A DNA stretch of 64,000 nucleotides from Prochlorococcus sp. AG-402-N21 (GCA_003216435.1 QCIW01000005.1:1-64000), one strand, 5' to 3'; positions 1-13,068 are shown, numbered from the stretch's first letter. The notes: generated by a model from the letters alone, not told the origin. Numbers and translations are program-made.

Positions 1-650
1 CTAAGAAGCTCTGCATGCTTTGCTTCTTTATCTCTTTGATACTAATTGTGCTGATCAGAAGTTGTATTAGTTGTTGCATAAGAGAAGGTTATGGTCTACA
101 TTGATTGATGCGCATCTGACGAGTTTGGATACGCAGCTCACTTAACGTTAAGACGAGAGTTTTCACGTGATGTGGGCACTTCCAACAAAGGAGAAGATCA
201 TTTTCCTTGGTTGTAAGTTCCAAAGACAGTCACTTATGGCTGTTGTACCTTAGTCTTCAAAATTTTTTTGAAGTAATTAAGGACTGAACCTGGACAACTG
301 AAAAGTTTAGGAACTGACGCTTTTATCGCGTTCCTAGAGATTTGATAATTTTTTATTAAATCTGTAGGGATGAATTTGCGATAAAGGTGTGAGGTCCCGT
401 CAAAAGAAATTAAGTTGCTTAATCCCCTTTAATGCATTGAGAAAATAAGTTTCACGGCTTATCTCATGTAAAGGTGTTACAGGTGGATGCAACGACCGGA
501 TCTGAGATCTCGGAAAGACACTAGGGAGAAATTCTAAAGTGCACTCTTTGAAACCTTCAATAAATTCGAAGGAGCAACAACTGCTATAAATCAATTATTA
601 GCGGGTGAAGCAAATCAGGCTGAGTAGAAATATCTACAACAGGGTTTGAT
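1..650 (+). promoter_or_regulatory. rRNA operon leader and promoter region
   Basis: No convincing protein gene is visible here in any frame. It directly precedes the 16S gene, so the rrn promoter and the 5' leader must lie in it. A possible -10 box (TATAAA) is at 585-590, but no good -35 box is seen, so the start of transcription is not resolved. A hairpin has arms at 308-314 (TAGGAAC) and 330-336 (GTTCCTA). Just before it, at about 290-300, the leader reads CTGGACAACTG, which resembles CTTGACAACTG in the 16S-23S spacer at about 2633-2643. A repeated leader/spacer box of this kind could be an antitermination or processing signal; that is inference. Confidence 0.4.
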
Positions 651-654
651 CTAC

Positions 655-2137
<1,483 letters not shown>

Positions 2138-2154
2138 CAGGGAGACAAAAAACT

Positions 2155-2191
2155 GATTATTTTTGAGCTTAATTATTCTCAAGAAATAATC
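2155..2191 (+). other. hairpin in 16S-23S spacer
   Basis: Just after the 16S 3' end, 2155-2167 (GATTATTTTTGAG) pairs with 2178-2191 (CTCAAGAAATAATC), with one bulge or wobble. A second perfect 8-bp hairpin follows, AAATAGGA (2233-2240) with TCCTATTT (2250-2257). Both lie between 16S and tRNA-Ile, where RNase III-type processing structures are expected. The role is inferred from position. Confidence 0.5.
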
Positions 2192-2313
2192 CTGTCACCT
2201 TAGGTCGATCGGTACCTCAGATTGAGATCTAAAAATAGGAGTTAATTATTCCTATTTATTTTTCATTTTCAGTTCCTAAACTTGTCTAGGTCACACCCAA
2301 CAATGGTTCTCCT

Positions 2314-2387
<74 letters not shown>

Positions 2388-2396
2388 TTCGGTGTT

Positions 2397-2469
2397 GGGG
2401 GTATAGCTCAGTTGGTAGAGCGCCTGCTTTGCAAGCAGGATGTCAGCGGTTCGAGTCCGCTTACCTCCA
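2397..2469 (+). tRNA. trnA: tRNA-Ala (UGC)
   Basis: The acceptor GGGGGTA pairs with TACCTCC, allowing one G-T pair. The anticodon loop TTTGCAA is at 2428-2434 with anticodon TGC at 2430-2432. The T arm contains GGTTCGAGTCC. It starts 9 nt after tRNA-Ile in the rRNA spacer, the usual arrangement for picocyanobacteria. No CCA is encoded. Confidence 0.97.
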
Positions 2470-2834
2470 CTGATTAATCACCAGATATCTAATTAAAGAT
2501 ATGGAGAAAAATTTGTTGATGTGATTTAGACCTAAATGACTGAAAGACCCTAGCTTCCTATCATTCCAATTGGTTGATAATAAGCTGGGCTCTCGGTAAT
2601 TCAAATGAATTGCTGTGAACTTCAGTAGAACCTTGACAACTGCATAGATTGAGTCTGGAAAGAATTAAGCATTTCATAGATGCGTGATTTTTTATGTGAT
2701 TTGAAATAGTTTTAATGAACTATTTCTCTTCTTAAAATCATAAGAAATCATCTTTGATTTTTAAATGAAGGCCTGACTTTATAACCTTTAATTAGATGTT
2801 TTAATTACTTTTAATTGAAATTATGAAGTTCAAT
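2470..2834 (+). other. tRNA-Ala to 23S internal spacer
   Basis: This 365-nt stretch is transcribed spacer with no gene. It contains the block CCTTGACAACTGCATAG near 2631-2647, a motif typical of cyanobacterial spacers and echoed in the operon leader near 290. The rest is AT-rich and probably forms the stem that brings the two ends of pre-23S together for processing. Confidence 0.7.
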
Positions 2835-5710
<2,876 letters not shown>

Positions 5711-5809
5711 TTTTGGCTTCTTTAAAAAGTTTTTTTCAATCCAGACTTTTAATTATTTATAATTAAATAATTCTATGCAGTTCTCAAGGCTCTTCTTGAG
5801 AATGTTTTT

Positions 5810-5926
5810 CCTGGTGTCCATGGCGGTGTAGACCCACTCCGATCCATCTCGAACTCGGTTGTGAAATGCATCAGCGGCAACGATATTTGGGGGGCAGCCC
5901 CCTGAGAAAATAGCTCGATGCCAGGT
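5810..5926 (+). rRNA. rrf: 5S ribosomal RNA
   Basis: The terminal helix is formed by CCTGGTGTC at the 5' end and GATGCCAGG at the 3' end. Internal CCGATCCATCTCGAACTCGG is a standard 5S block. At about 117 nt it has the usual length. It lies 100 nt after 23S and closes the rRNA operon. Confidence 0.95.
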
Positions 5927-5942
5927 AAAACATTTTCACAAA

Positions 5943-6005
5943 GCTAATTCTCTTTGATATGAATTAGCAAAAAAAACCACCTATTAACCTAGGTGGTTTT
6001 TTTTG
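5943..6005 (+). terminator. rrn operon terminator, probably bidirectional
   Basis: There are two hairpins in a row. The first is GCTAATTC (5943-5950) with GAATTAGC (5961-5968). The second is AAAAACCACCT with AGGTGGTTTTT around an 8-nt loop (about 5974-6002), followed by a T run. Because the second is flanked by A and T runs, it can also terminate mutM, which converges from the other side and stops at 6017. Confidence 0.85.
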
Positions 6006-6016
6006 TATTTAAGATT

Positions 6017-6880
6017 TCATAATTGACATTGTGGACACCAATGAGTACTTCTACCTGCGATTTTTTGACGTTTGATTTTTGTCCCACATTTTTTACATGG
6101 TTCGTTTTCCCTTCTGTAAACAAGTGATTGTCCTCCATAGTTCCCATTTAAGCCTTCTAAGTCGCGAAAATCACTGAAAGTAGTACCTCCTTCCCCAATG
6201 CTGATTTTTAATATCTCCACAAGCTTCACACAGAGTTTATTGAGTTCGAACTCTTTGATTTTGCCTGATTCTCTTGTAGGAAGAATTCCTGCAGCAAAAA
6301 GACTCTCATCAGCATAAATATTTCCTGTTCCAGCTACTATTGTTTGATCAAGTAAAGCTGATTTGATTGATCTAGTCTTGCCTTTTAATTTTCTCTTTAG
6401 GTAAGAAGAGTTGAATTCTTCGCTGAAAGGCTCTGGACCAAGTGTTTTTAACCCTTGAATATTTTCTGATGGGTAACTATTTGGTTCAATCCACCAAAGT
6501 TGCCCAAAGTTTCTCATGTCGACAAATCTAAGCTCGGTCCCTTCTTTATCCCAAAAGCGAACTCTTGTATGAGAACAGGGAATACAAGGTTTTTGGTGAA
6601 TTTGAAATTGACCAGTCATTCGTAAATGAACTATTAGCCAGCCACCATGACTTTTGAAGGAATTAGAACTATTTTGCTTTTGCAGAGATGCAATCAAATA
6701 TTTCCCTCTTCTGGACCATTTAACAACTTTTAGCCCTTTAAGTCTTGAAAGGAATGTCCTTGAACCACCTTCACTGGCGATAGATCTTTCTTTTAGGACC
6801 TCTACTTTTTGGATAGAAAAATTAGAAATTTTTTGCTCTAATCCTCTGCGTACAGTTTCAACTTCAGGAAGCTCTGGCAA
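6017..6880 (-). CDS. mutM: formamidopyrimidine-DNA glycosylase
   Basis: Base-excision repair enzyme (Fpg) that removes oxidised purines such as 8-oxoguanine and cleaves the abasic site. The 287-aa protein starts MPELPEVETVRRGL, giving the catalytic N-terminal Pro-2 and Glu-3. The helix-two-turn-helix segment with TIVAGTGNIYADE is near residue 185, and a zinc finger of two CxxC pairs (CKKC, CPQC) closes the C-terminus. Length is standard. The start is 5 nt downstream of the psaE stop, so the two are probably co-transcribed. Pairing a photosystem gene with an oxidative-damage repair enzyme makes sense in a phototroph and is conserved in the genus as far as I recall. Confidence 0.97.
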   Translation of the reverse strand: MPELPEVETVRRGLEQKISNFSIQKVEVLKERSIASEGGSRTFLSRLKGLKVVKWSRRGKYLIASLQKQNSSNSFKSHGGWLIVHLRMTGQFQIHQKPCIPCSHTRVRFWDKEGTELRFVDMRNFGQLWWIEPNSYPSENIQGLKTLGPEPFSEEFNSSYLKRKLKGKTRSIKSALLDQTIVAGTGNIYADESLFAAGILPTRESGKIKEFELNKLCVKLVEILKISIGEGGTTFSDFRDLEGLNGNYGGQSLVYRRENEPCKKCGTKIKRQKIAGRSTHWCPQCQL

Positions 6881-6885
6881 TAGAT

Positions 6886-7101
6886 TTATGCTTCCTCAAG
6901 CTCGTATGAGGCAAAGTTATTTGTATTGAGGCCACCTTCCTGACCACTGTAAACTTTATAGTCAACTTTTTCGAATCTGACTGTAATTGGATACTTGATA
7001 GGAGGGTTGGACTTATCTATTGAAGCCACTTTCCCGGTTTGGTTGAACCAGTATGATTCAGGGCGCTTTATTCGCACGATGTCACCCTTTGCAATAGCCA
7101 T
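6886..7101 (-). CDS. psaE: photosystem I reaction centre subunit IV
   Basis: PsaE is a stromal-side SH3-like subunit of photosystem I that helps dock ferredoxin and supports cyclic electron flow. The 71-aa product begins [18 protein letters not shown] and contains [13 protein letters not shown] and the conserved [12 protein letters not shown] near the end, all typical of the family. It is the first gene of the psaE-mutM unit. The 126 bp to the divergent gene at 7228 should hold both promoters. Confidence 0.97.
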   Translation of the reverse strand: MAIAKGDIVRIKRPESYWFNQTGKVASIDKSNPPIKYPITVRFEKVDYKVYSGQEGGLNTNNFASYELEEA

Positions 7102-7227
7102 TGTGTGATTTAACGTATCTAACCTCTAAGATTATCGCGAAGAGCGTATTACTTTGCTTCAGCGTCACAGAATGTCGTTGCGGATATTTATCACTCTGTC
7201 AGGATTTAACTCTAGTTAATCATTTTT

Positions 7228-8268
7228 GTGAGTTCGTCTATTTCTCCAGAAAACACTTTGCTTCAATTGGATTTGCCAGATCCAAGCAGAGATGATCTAA
7301 GTAGTGTCGAGTTTTTAAATCGCTTAGAGAAGGCGTGGTCAATTTGTGAGAAGGTTGATTTGCAAACGGAAATATGGAGAGGGAGAATTCTTCGTACTGT
7401 TAGAGATCGAGAGAAAAGAGGAGGAGAAGGGAGAGGTGCTGGATTTTTACAGTGGTTGAGAGAAATGGAAATTAGTAAAACACGCGCTTATCAATTGATT
7501 CAGTTGGCAGAATCTGCTGAAGAACTTGTAGGAGGTGGAATTCTTTCTGAAGAAAGTGTTAATCAGTTTTCAAGAAGAGCTTTCATTGAGACGGCACAAT
7601 CTTTACCGGAAGTGCAACAAATGATTTCTGAAGCTGCTAATGAAGGTCAAGAAATCACTAGGAAACAAGTTCGACGACTTTCCGATGAATTTACAGCAGT
7701 AACAAGTGAATTATTACCTGAAGAGATTCGAGAGAGAACACAATCTAATTTGCTGCCACCAAAAATTGTTGCACCACTTGTTAAGCAACTTGCCAAATTG
7801 CCTGAACTTCAACAAGAGGACTTCCGGGAACAATTAAGCGAAAATCCTGAAGTTCAATCTATTAAAGAGATAACTAATAATGCTCGTTGGATAACAAAAT
7901 CGATGGAAGCTTCTTTATCTTTAAATAGTTTCCAAAATGTTGATCTAAACCTTGAAAAGGCTATCCAAGAAGCTCAGCGTTTAGACTCTTTAGGAATGCT
8001 TTCTGATGCATTTGGCCAGGCTAGGGCAATTGAGTCTGCAGTTGTAAAGCTATTTATAGCGTGGAAAAGACTCGGAGGATTATATGAAAGGTTATGGATT
8101 GAAAGTGGAAGTAGCACCCCATACTTAAGAGAAGTTCTTGAGGCGCTTCAGGTTGTTACTGGTTCGACTATTAGGATTTCTATCGGAGAGCTCGAAGGAG
8201 GGAAGAAAGTTCGATTACAGATAGTTGAGGAAGCTCATGATCAAATAGAACCACCAGTTATTAGTTGA
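7228..8268 (+). CDS. conserved protein of unknown function, possible DNA-binding
   Basis: The 346-aa soluble protein starts at GTG (7228); no better ATG is available upstream of the conserved-looking sequence. It is rich in Glu, Leu and Arg. A helical segment near residues 75-100 (EISKTRAYQLIQLAESAEEL) resembles the helix-turn-helix or KorB/ParB-like regions of DNA-binding proteins. Residues 110-150 are also helical and charged. I do not recognise a named family. It diverges from psaE, and its stop codon directly abuts the stop codon of the convergent LysM gene, leaving no spacer. A regulatory role for photosystem genes is only a guess from the position. Confidence 0.8.
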   Translation: MSSSISPENTLLQLDLPDPSRDDLSSVEFLNRLEKAWSICEKVDLQTEIWRGRILRTVRDREKRGGEGRGAGFLQWLREMEISKTRAYQLIQLAESAEELVGGGILSEESVNQFSRRAFIETAQSLPEVQQMISEAANEGQEITRKQVRRLSDEFTAVTSELLPEEIRERTQSNLLPPKIVAPLVKQLAKLPELQQEDFREQLSENPEVQSIKEITNNARWITKSMEASLSLNSFQNVDLNLEKAIQEAQRLDSLGMLSDAFGQARAIESAVVKLFIAWKRLGGLYERLWIESGSSTPYLREVLEALQVVTGSTIRISIGELEGGKKVRLQIVEEAHDQIEPPVIS

Positions 8269-9039
8269 CTAAGGAGTTATTTCTTTGCAGAGGTCTTCTA
8301 ATAAAGAATACTCGAAGTCTTCTTGAGGGGTGATCCATTCTCTCCACTTTGCTTTGGCCCCAGTCCTGTTAATTATTCTTTTAGAACATTTCACTGCTAG
8401 GAACAAATATTTTCCATTTTCATGAATAGAGTTAGCAATTAAATTTCCATCCTGTGACTTCCAACTAGACCAATTTACTTTTAAAGGTCCATAAGTTCTC
8501 CAATCTGGGTAGGAAGTTTCATTGTGAGAGATCACGCTATCCTGTGAATTGGTTTGAGAAGAATTAGTTAAAATATTGGGCTTTAAATTTTCTGTTGAAG
8601 ATATTTCTGAAGGATTACTTTTTAATTTTTGTTCATTATTATTAGGTTCAGATTTGAAGCCATCAAAAGGAATAGAAAGCTTTTGACCAACATAGATACT
8701 GTCAGGACTGGTTATATTATTCAATTCAATCAGCTCTTCTTTTTTAAGATTATATATTTTTGATATTTCAGTAATTGACTCTCCTTTTTTTACTGTGTGT
8801 ATCTTGTAATCACTCTCTTTGATTGGAAGTTTTAAAGTTTGACCTTGCTTTAATTGATTTGCATCAAAAATATTATTTGCATCCATTATCTCCCTAATTG
8901 TTAAATTATTCTCTTCTGCCAATTTTGTGAGTGTATCTCCTTTTTGAATAGTTATAGTTGTACCAAGACAAGGTATAGCAATCAAACTAAGGAAAGCAAG
9001 TGTGGAGAAAATTTTTTGTTTGTTCATTTTTTTTCTCAA
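8269..9039 (-). CDS. exported LysM-domain protein
   Basis: The 256-aa protein has a basic N-terminus and a hydrophobic signal segment (about residues 9-26), so it should be exported. Two LysM modules, which bind peptidoglycan, follow at about 29-72 (IQKGDTLTKLAEENNLTI) and 80-124 (HTVKKGESITEISKIYNL). A Ser/Asn-rich linker spans about 125-175, and a C-terminal domain of about 75 residues with WRTYGPLKVNWSSWKS has no relative I know. No peptidase motif is evident, so it may be a wall-binding or scaffold protein. A second in-frame ATG four codons in is an equally possible start. Confidence 0.85.
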   Translation of the reverse strand: MRKKMNKQKIFSTLAFLSLIAIPCLGTTITIQKGDTLTKLAEENNLTIREIMDANNIFDANQLKQGQTLKLPIKESDYKIHTVKKGESITEISKIYNLKKEELIELNNITSPDSIYVGQKLSIPFDGFKSEPNNNEQKLKSNPSEISSTENLKPNILTNSSQTNSQDSVISHNETSYPDWRTYGPLKVNWSSWKSQDGNLIANSIHENGKYLFLAVKCSKRIINRTGAKAKWREWITPQEDFEYSLLEDLCKEITP

Positions 9040-9126
9040 TCTGTCTTTAAGATAAAACTTTTTTTAAGGTATGCCATTGCATATGACCCATTTTAACTGC
9101 CTAATTGAATTGTCAAACCATAGGCT

Positions 9127-10506
9127 TTAACTTATAAGTCTCTTTAGTAAAGATGGATCAAGCTTGTAAGGAGGATATCTAAAATTGAGATCAAGCCAAA
9201 AAGGTTTTTTAAAGATTGTTTTCTTATTGGAAAATGTTTCAAAACCTGAGTATCCGTGATATCTACCCATCCCACTGGCACCGACACCTCCAAAAGGTAA
9301 CTCAGGGATACCAGCTTGAAGAACTACGTCATTGATGCAAAGACTTCCTGAGCTTGTTGTGTTTATAATTTTCTCTTGTTCTAAAATTGATCCCCCAAAT
9401 ATATACATTGCAAGAGGTTTTGGATTTTCTCTTATTTCAGTTAGCAGTTTTTCTAATTTCTGAAACTTAAGAATAGGTATTAGTGGGCCAAAGATCTCTT
9501 CTTCCATAAGAGGGTCATTACGATCTTCAATATTAATTAATGTAGGACTTATCCGATTCCTATTTTCGTCAATATCTCCACCATAAATAACTTGATTTTT
9601 TATTTTTGCATTTTCAAGTAGAGCTTTTAATCTTTTAAAATGATGCTTATTGATTATTTTTCCTAGATTTTTAGATTGCAGTGGTTGATTCCCATAAAAA
9701 TAGGAGATCGTAGACTTCATTGATTTAACTAGTGGTTTATATAATTCTTCTTTAATTAAAATATGATCTGGAGCTATACATGTTTGACCTGAATTGAGAC
9801 CTTTCCCCCAAATGATTCTTTTTGCTGCGATTTCAATATTGGTCCCTTCTAAAATGATGGCAGGACTTTTCCCTCCTAGCTCTAGCGTTACAGGCGTTAA
9901 ATGATTTGCGGCTGCTTGCATAACTTTTTTACCAACTTCGCTACCTCCCGTAAAAAATATATGATCAAAGGATTTAGAGATTAATTCCTTCGCTATATAT
10001 CCATCTCCTTGAATTACTTGAACAACATTTTTGGGAAAATATTTGGGAATTATTTTCGCTATCAATTCAGAGGTATTTAATGCGTGCTCAGATGGTTTGA
10101 TTACGGCTGTATTCCCTGCAGCAAGAGCACTTATCAATGGCTGAATGGTAAGCGAAAAAGGGTAATTCCATGGGCCTATTATTAGAGCACATCCTAGTGG
10201 TTCAAGCTTAATAGTTGCAGAACCTGGTTTTAATGAAAGGGGAACTTCAATCTTTTGTGGTCTCATCCATGCTTTTAGATTGGTCTCAGCTACTTTCAAT
10301 TCTTGAAGAATAGCTATCACTTCGAAGAAGGCCTCGGTTGAGGGTTTTTCTAGATCATTTTTAAGAGCATTTATTATTTCCTTTTCATTTTCCTTAACCA
10401 TGTCTCGAATGCGTTTAAGTTGAACCCTTCTCCATTCTTCTGAATTGCTATGCCCTGATAGCACTGGATGACGCAGTTCATCTATAAGGAAGTCTTCTTT
10501 TGGCAA
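9127..10506 (-). CDS. aldehyde dehydrogenase, class 3 type
   Basis: NAD(P)-dependent oxidation of aldehydes to acids. The 459-aa length without an N-terminal extension and the sequence GPWNYPFSLTIQPLISALAA place it with the fatty-aldehyde (class 3) group. NAD-binding FTGGSEVGKKV is at 185-195, the general base Glu-209 lies in LELGGKSPA, and the nucleophile Cys-243 lies in NSGQTCIAPD. PELPFGGVGASGMGRYHG near 403 is the conserved C-terminal motif. Likely substrates are fatty or lipid-peroxidation aldehydes, by analogy with cyanobacterial homologues. It appears to be transcribed alone. Confidence 0.93.
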   Translation of the reverse strand: MPKEDFLIDELRHPVLSGHSNSEEWRRVQLKRIRDMVKENEKEIINALKNDLEKPSTEAFFEVIAILQELKVAETNLKAWMRPQKIEVPLSLKPGSATIKLEPLGCALIIGPWNYPFSLTIQPLISALAAGNTAVIKPSEHALNTSELIAKIIPKYFPKNVVQVIQGDGYIAKELISKSFDHIFFTGGSEVGKKVMQAAANHLTPVTLELGGKSPAIILEGTNIEIAAKRIIWGKGLNSGQTCIAPDHILIKEELYKPLVKSMKSTISYFYGNQPLQSKNLGKIINKHHFKRLKALLENAKIKNQVIYGGDIDENRNRISPTLINIEDRNDPLMEEEIFGPLIPILKFQKLEKLLTEIRENPKPLAMYIFGGSILEQEKIINTTSSGSLCINDVVLQAGIPELPFGGVGASGMGRYHGYSGFETFSNKKTIFKKPFWLDLNFRYPPYKLDPSLLKRLIS

Positions 10507-10816
10507 ATTACTTTTTTAGTAGTAACTATGGTTTAGCAAATTTGATTGAACAATTGTAGAAAAATTCTTTTTCAATCAAGCTCAAAAACCTAAAATTTCT
10601 TGAGAGGCAAGGTTTTTGTTGAAAAAGAGAAGATAGGATCATTTTGTTGGAAGTATTATTTAAGCCGTCATCAACCTGCTAATTAAAGCAAGTATTTGCT
10701 TGAGAGATTGATTTTTGCAGACCAGAGACTTACTCTTCATTGGAGGAATTTTGAGGATGGGAAAAATTTTCCTATTTCCAGGCTTCTTTTTATTCAACAT
10801 TATTAAGCTGTAGTTA
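10507..10816. other. intergenic region with a hairpin
   Basis: Promoter region between divergent genes. It contains a 9-bp inverted repeat, CAAAAACCT (10583-10591) and AGGTTTTTG (10610-10618), with an 18-nt loop. A hydrophobic 18-codon ORF with ATG at 10757 and TAG at 10811-10813 ends 3 nt before the next gene; GGAGG at 10742-10746 lies some 10 nt upstream of it. It could be a leader peptide or chance. Confidence 0.4.
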
Positions 10817-11548
10817 ATGAAAAATCGTTTTATAATTAATAAACTATATAAATATAGTTTATTAATTATAATTCTTACTATTCTTTTCCTTTGCTATAAA
10901 AATGTTAATATTGAGGTTGTTAATAAATTTATAGAGGAAAATCAATATAATATTGAAAATATTGGGATTTACTCTGCATTTCTTGTTGTAATTCTCAGAG
11001 CTATTAGTATTTTAATTCCTATAATTCCAGGTACCTACTGTTCTATTATTGCCGGATATGTTTACGGGATAAAATCAGGATTATTACTTATTTTTATTGC
11101 TGATTTTTTATCTTGTTCCGCTTCTTTCTTGATTTCCAGGAAATTAGGTAGAGATTTTGTAAGAAAATTTCTGGGATCTAGTCAAATGATTAGGATTGAG
11201 AGGATTTCTAAAAAATATTTAGAGAACAATATCTTTTTAATCACCGGATGTTTGATGACATCCTGGTTTGACTTTGTGTGCTATGCAGTTGGGCTGACAA
11301 AATTTCCATGGAAAAAATTTATGCCAGCGTTAATTCTAAGCATAGTAATTTCAGATATTCCTTTTGTCGCCACAGGATATACACTAAGCAAATTAAACGG
11401 TATGAACTTTAAGCAAATTATAAATGGTGATATCCCTTTAATAGAAGGACCTTACCTGATATTATTTATATCATCGGTAATTACTATATTTGGGCTTGGC
11501 TTTTTAAATTTATATCTCCAAAAAAAATCAAATCTCGAAGACATGTAG
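10817..11548 (+). CDS. TVP38/TMEM64 (DedA-superfamily) membrane protein
   Basis: The 243-aa integral membrane protein has five to six hydrophobic segments. The family signature is visible: RAISILIPIIPGTYCSIIAGYVYGI at about 62-86, followed by a helix with the SCSASFLISRKLGRDFVRKF motif (about 100-120) and a later GLTKFPWKKFMPAL segment. Members of this superfamily act in lipid scrambling or membrane homeostasis; the substrate here is unknown. The gene is more AT-rich than its neighbours. Codons 5-18 carry a perfect 18-bp inverted repeat (listed separately), which could fold over the translation start. Confidence 0.87.
   Translation: MKNRFIINKLYKYSLLIIILTILFLCYKNVNIEVVNKFIEENQYNIENIGIYSAFLVVILRAISILIPIIPGTYCSIIAGYVYGIKSGLLLIFIADFLSCSASFLISRKLGRDFVRKFLGSSQMIRIERISKKYLENNIFLITGCLMTSWFDFVCYAVGLTKFPWKKFMPALILSIVISDIPFVATGYTLSKLNGMNFKQIINGDIPLIEGPYLILFISSVITIFGLGFLNLYLQKKSNLEDM
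10831..10870 (+). repeat. perfect 18-bp inverted repeat in early coding sequence
   Basis: Positions 10831-10848 are the exact reverse complement of 10853-10870, separated by TAAA. The element starts 14 nt after the ATG of the TVP38-type gene. In mRNA it would form a long, almost entirely A-U stem close to the ribosome initiation region. It is coding, so it may also simply reflect AT-rich codon choice, but 18 perfect pairs are unlikely by chance. Confidence 0.85.
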
Positions 11549-11680
11549 TTTCTAAGTAGATACTGATTCACCTTTAGTTTAAGTTTATGTAATGATTCCA
11601 TAATTTTTTAGTAATTTTTTTCATATATGAATTTAATGATTCTATAGTTTTAAAAATACAGCAGAATCAAAATTCATACT

Positions 11681-11938
11681 GTGGAGACTGGTCAAAGCCC
11701 AAGTAAGTTTTCTGTTAAACCTTTGGCAACATTTGATGAAATATGGGAAAAAATTCTAACCATACTTAATTCTCAGGATAGAGAAGAAGCTGATAAAGCA
11801 GAGTCAGAAATAAATGAACCATATTTTGGGGCTAAAGAGATAACTGTAAGACGAAGTGATAGATCCATAATTGCATTTGCTTCTCTTTCTGAAATTCAGA
11901 ATAATTCAGATGAGTGGGCTGTTTATAAGGAAAGATAA
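11681..11938 (+). CDS. small conserved-looking protein, unknown function
   Basis: The 85-aa soluble acidic protein starts at GTG (11681). No motif is recognised. The middle (residues 35-60) is charged, with NEPYFGAKEITVRRSDRSII resembling a short beta-hairpin core. It has no membrane segment or signal. It stands alone, with AT-rich spacers on both sides. The even residue use suggests a real gene. Confidence 0.6.
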   Translation: METGQSPSKFSVKPLATFDEIWEKILTILNSQDREEADKAESEINEPYFGAKEITVRRSDRSIIAFASLSEIQNNSDEWAVYKER

Positions 11939-12226
11939 ATATCTTGCTATTCTTTTGATTTCTTTAACGAATTGAATTTTTTTAACAGTTATATTTAGAT
12001 AAATACCTTCGCCAGAAATTAAGTTAAAGCTATCAATTCATTATCGAATGTATTGATTATAAGATATTAAAACTTAAAATATTTTAGCTTTTTAACTTCT
12101 ATTTTTACAGATTGCTAAATGTATTTTTTAGTTATTCGATTTAAATAGAAGTATCTATCGACTTTATTTTTGGAATTCAAATCCTAAACACAAGAATAAT
12201 TCTTATAATAAAGAAAGAGTGGCTAC
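11939..12226. other. AT-rich intergenic spacer
   Basis: I see no gene of useful length in any frame. It must include the promoter of the following small gene, but no clear -35/-10 pair stands out in this AT-rich sequence. Confidence 0.5.
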
Positions 12227-12523
12227 TTGGGAGTATTTCTTTTCCAAGGTTCATTCAAAAACCTTCTTATTTTAGATTTAAGGGTTATTACTTTGAGATT
12301 ACAATTCATCCTTGGAATATCTAGTCTTGGTCTTGACTTACTTAGACCAAATGGAGGGGTTGGTTTTGTGCTCTTGATAACTGGAATATTTGTCACTGCC
12401 ATATCTTTGTATGTTTTTTATAATGTTATTTCGGATGTTGACTCTGTCTTGGATAAACAAAGAAAGAAAGAAGCTAAAGATTTGCAGAAGGAAAAGATCC
12501 TTCGTTTGTATCCTAAGAAATAA
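12227..12523 (+). CDS. small membrane protein, unknown function
   Basis: The open frame begins with TTG at 12227 (98 aa), but the more likely start is a TTG near 12293, giving about 76 aa. The product has a hydrophobic stretch GVGFVLLITGIFVTAISLYVFYN (a clear membrane helix), perhaps a second near its start, then a very basic, charged tail (DKQRKKEAKDLQKEK). This hydrophobic-then-charged layout recurs in several small proteins in this window. Function unknown. Confidence 0.6.
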   Translation: MGVFLFQGSFKNLLILDLRVITLRLQFILGISSLGLDLLRPNGGVGFVLLITGIFVTAISLYVFYNVISDVDSVLDKQRKKEAKDLQKEKILRLYPKK

Positions 12524-12578
12524 CTGAAAATGTAGTTATATAGATTAAGGAGATTACTTTTCGAAAAAGTAGAAGCTC

Positions 12579-12671
12579 TTATAAAAAGACTTCTGGAACA
12601 GAGCGTATAATTTCTTTTTTAAATTGCTTGTAAATAAATATACCTAGCAATGATAAAGCAATTACAGGCAT
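12579..12671 (-). CDS. possible 30-aa membrane microprotein
   Basis: Reverse-strand ORF of 30 codons starting MPVIALSLLGIFIYKQFKKE. One short hydrophobic helix is followed by basic residues and a mixed tail ending SVPEVFL. It converges on the gene ending at 12523. No strong ribosome site is seen. It has the same design as other small membrane proteins here, but its short length leaves chance possible. Confidence 0.35.
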   Translation of the reverse strand: MPVIALSLLGIFIYKQFKKEIIRSVPEVFL

Positions 12672-12870
12672 TTCAAGAGAATCTTATTCAATAGAATTTT
12701 AACCAGCCACCTTTCCTTTGCAATTTAAAATTTTACCAAAATATGTTTCATAATTTGCTGTTTGCCAGTTAAGTTATGAAGTGAATCAAATTAATCTCAA
12801 TAAACTAAGAAATATTTGTAGAACTGGCAATAGAAATCGAGAAATAATTCAAATAATCTAGATTTGTATA

Positions 12871-12908
12871 AAAAGAAACTCTTGCCGATATTGGCAAGAG
12901 TTTCTTTT
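12871..12908 (-). terminator. strong terminator for hli
   Basis: AAAAGAAACTCTTGCC pairs with GGCAAGAGTTTCTTTT around GATATT, a perfect stem of about 16 bp flanked by A and T runs. It sits 50 nt downstream of the stop of the Hli gene on the minus strand. The symmetry allows it to act in both directions. Confidence 0.9.
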
Positions 12909-12960
12909 TATAAAGTCAAATTAAAAAATTGAGGATCCTAATAAATAGGTTTAATCCTAT

Positions 12961-13068
12961 TTAGAAAATACCGGGTATGATTTGCCCTGTTGTTGCGTAA
13001 GAGCCGAAAGCTGCTACGAAGCCAATCATTGCAGCCCAACCGTTTAATTTTTCTGCTTCAGGTGTCAT
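12961..13068 (-). CDS. hli: high-light-inducible protein (short Hli)
   Basis: The 35-aa protein reads MTPEAEKLNGWAAMIGFVAA, followed by FGSYATTGQIIPGIF at the C-terminus. It has the single-helix Lhc-like signature ExxNGxxAM, here with Trp-Ala in place of the common Arg-x. Hli proteins bind chlorophyll and carotenoid in the thylakoid and protect photosystems under stress. The gene has its own strong terminator, so it is probably a monocistronic, stress-responsive unit. It is close to a second Hli in this window (36641-36787), sharing AEK-NGWAAM and TGQ-IPGIF. Too short to appear in ordinary ORF screens. Confidence 0.92.
   Translation of the reverse strand: MTPEAEKLNGWAAMIGFVAAFGSYATTGQIIPGIF

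Larger units (their letters stand above)
12524..12960. other. spacer before the hli gene
   Basis: Apart from the possible 30-aa ORF at 12579-12671 and the terminator at 12871-12908, this stretch shows no gene. It is AT-rich and includes several short A/T hairpins such as ACTTTTCGAAAAAGT near 12556-12570. Confidence 0.5.
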
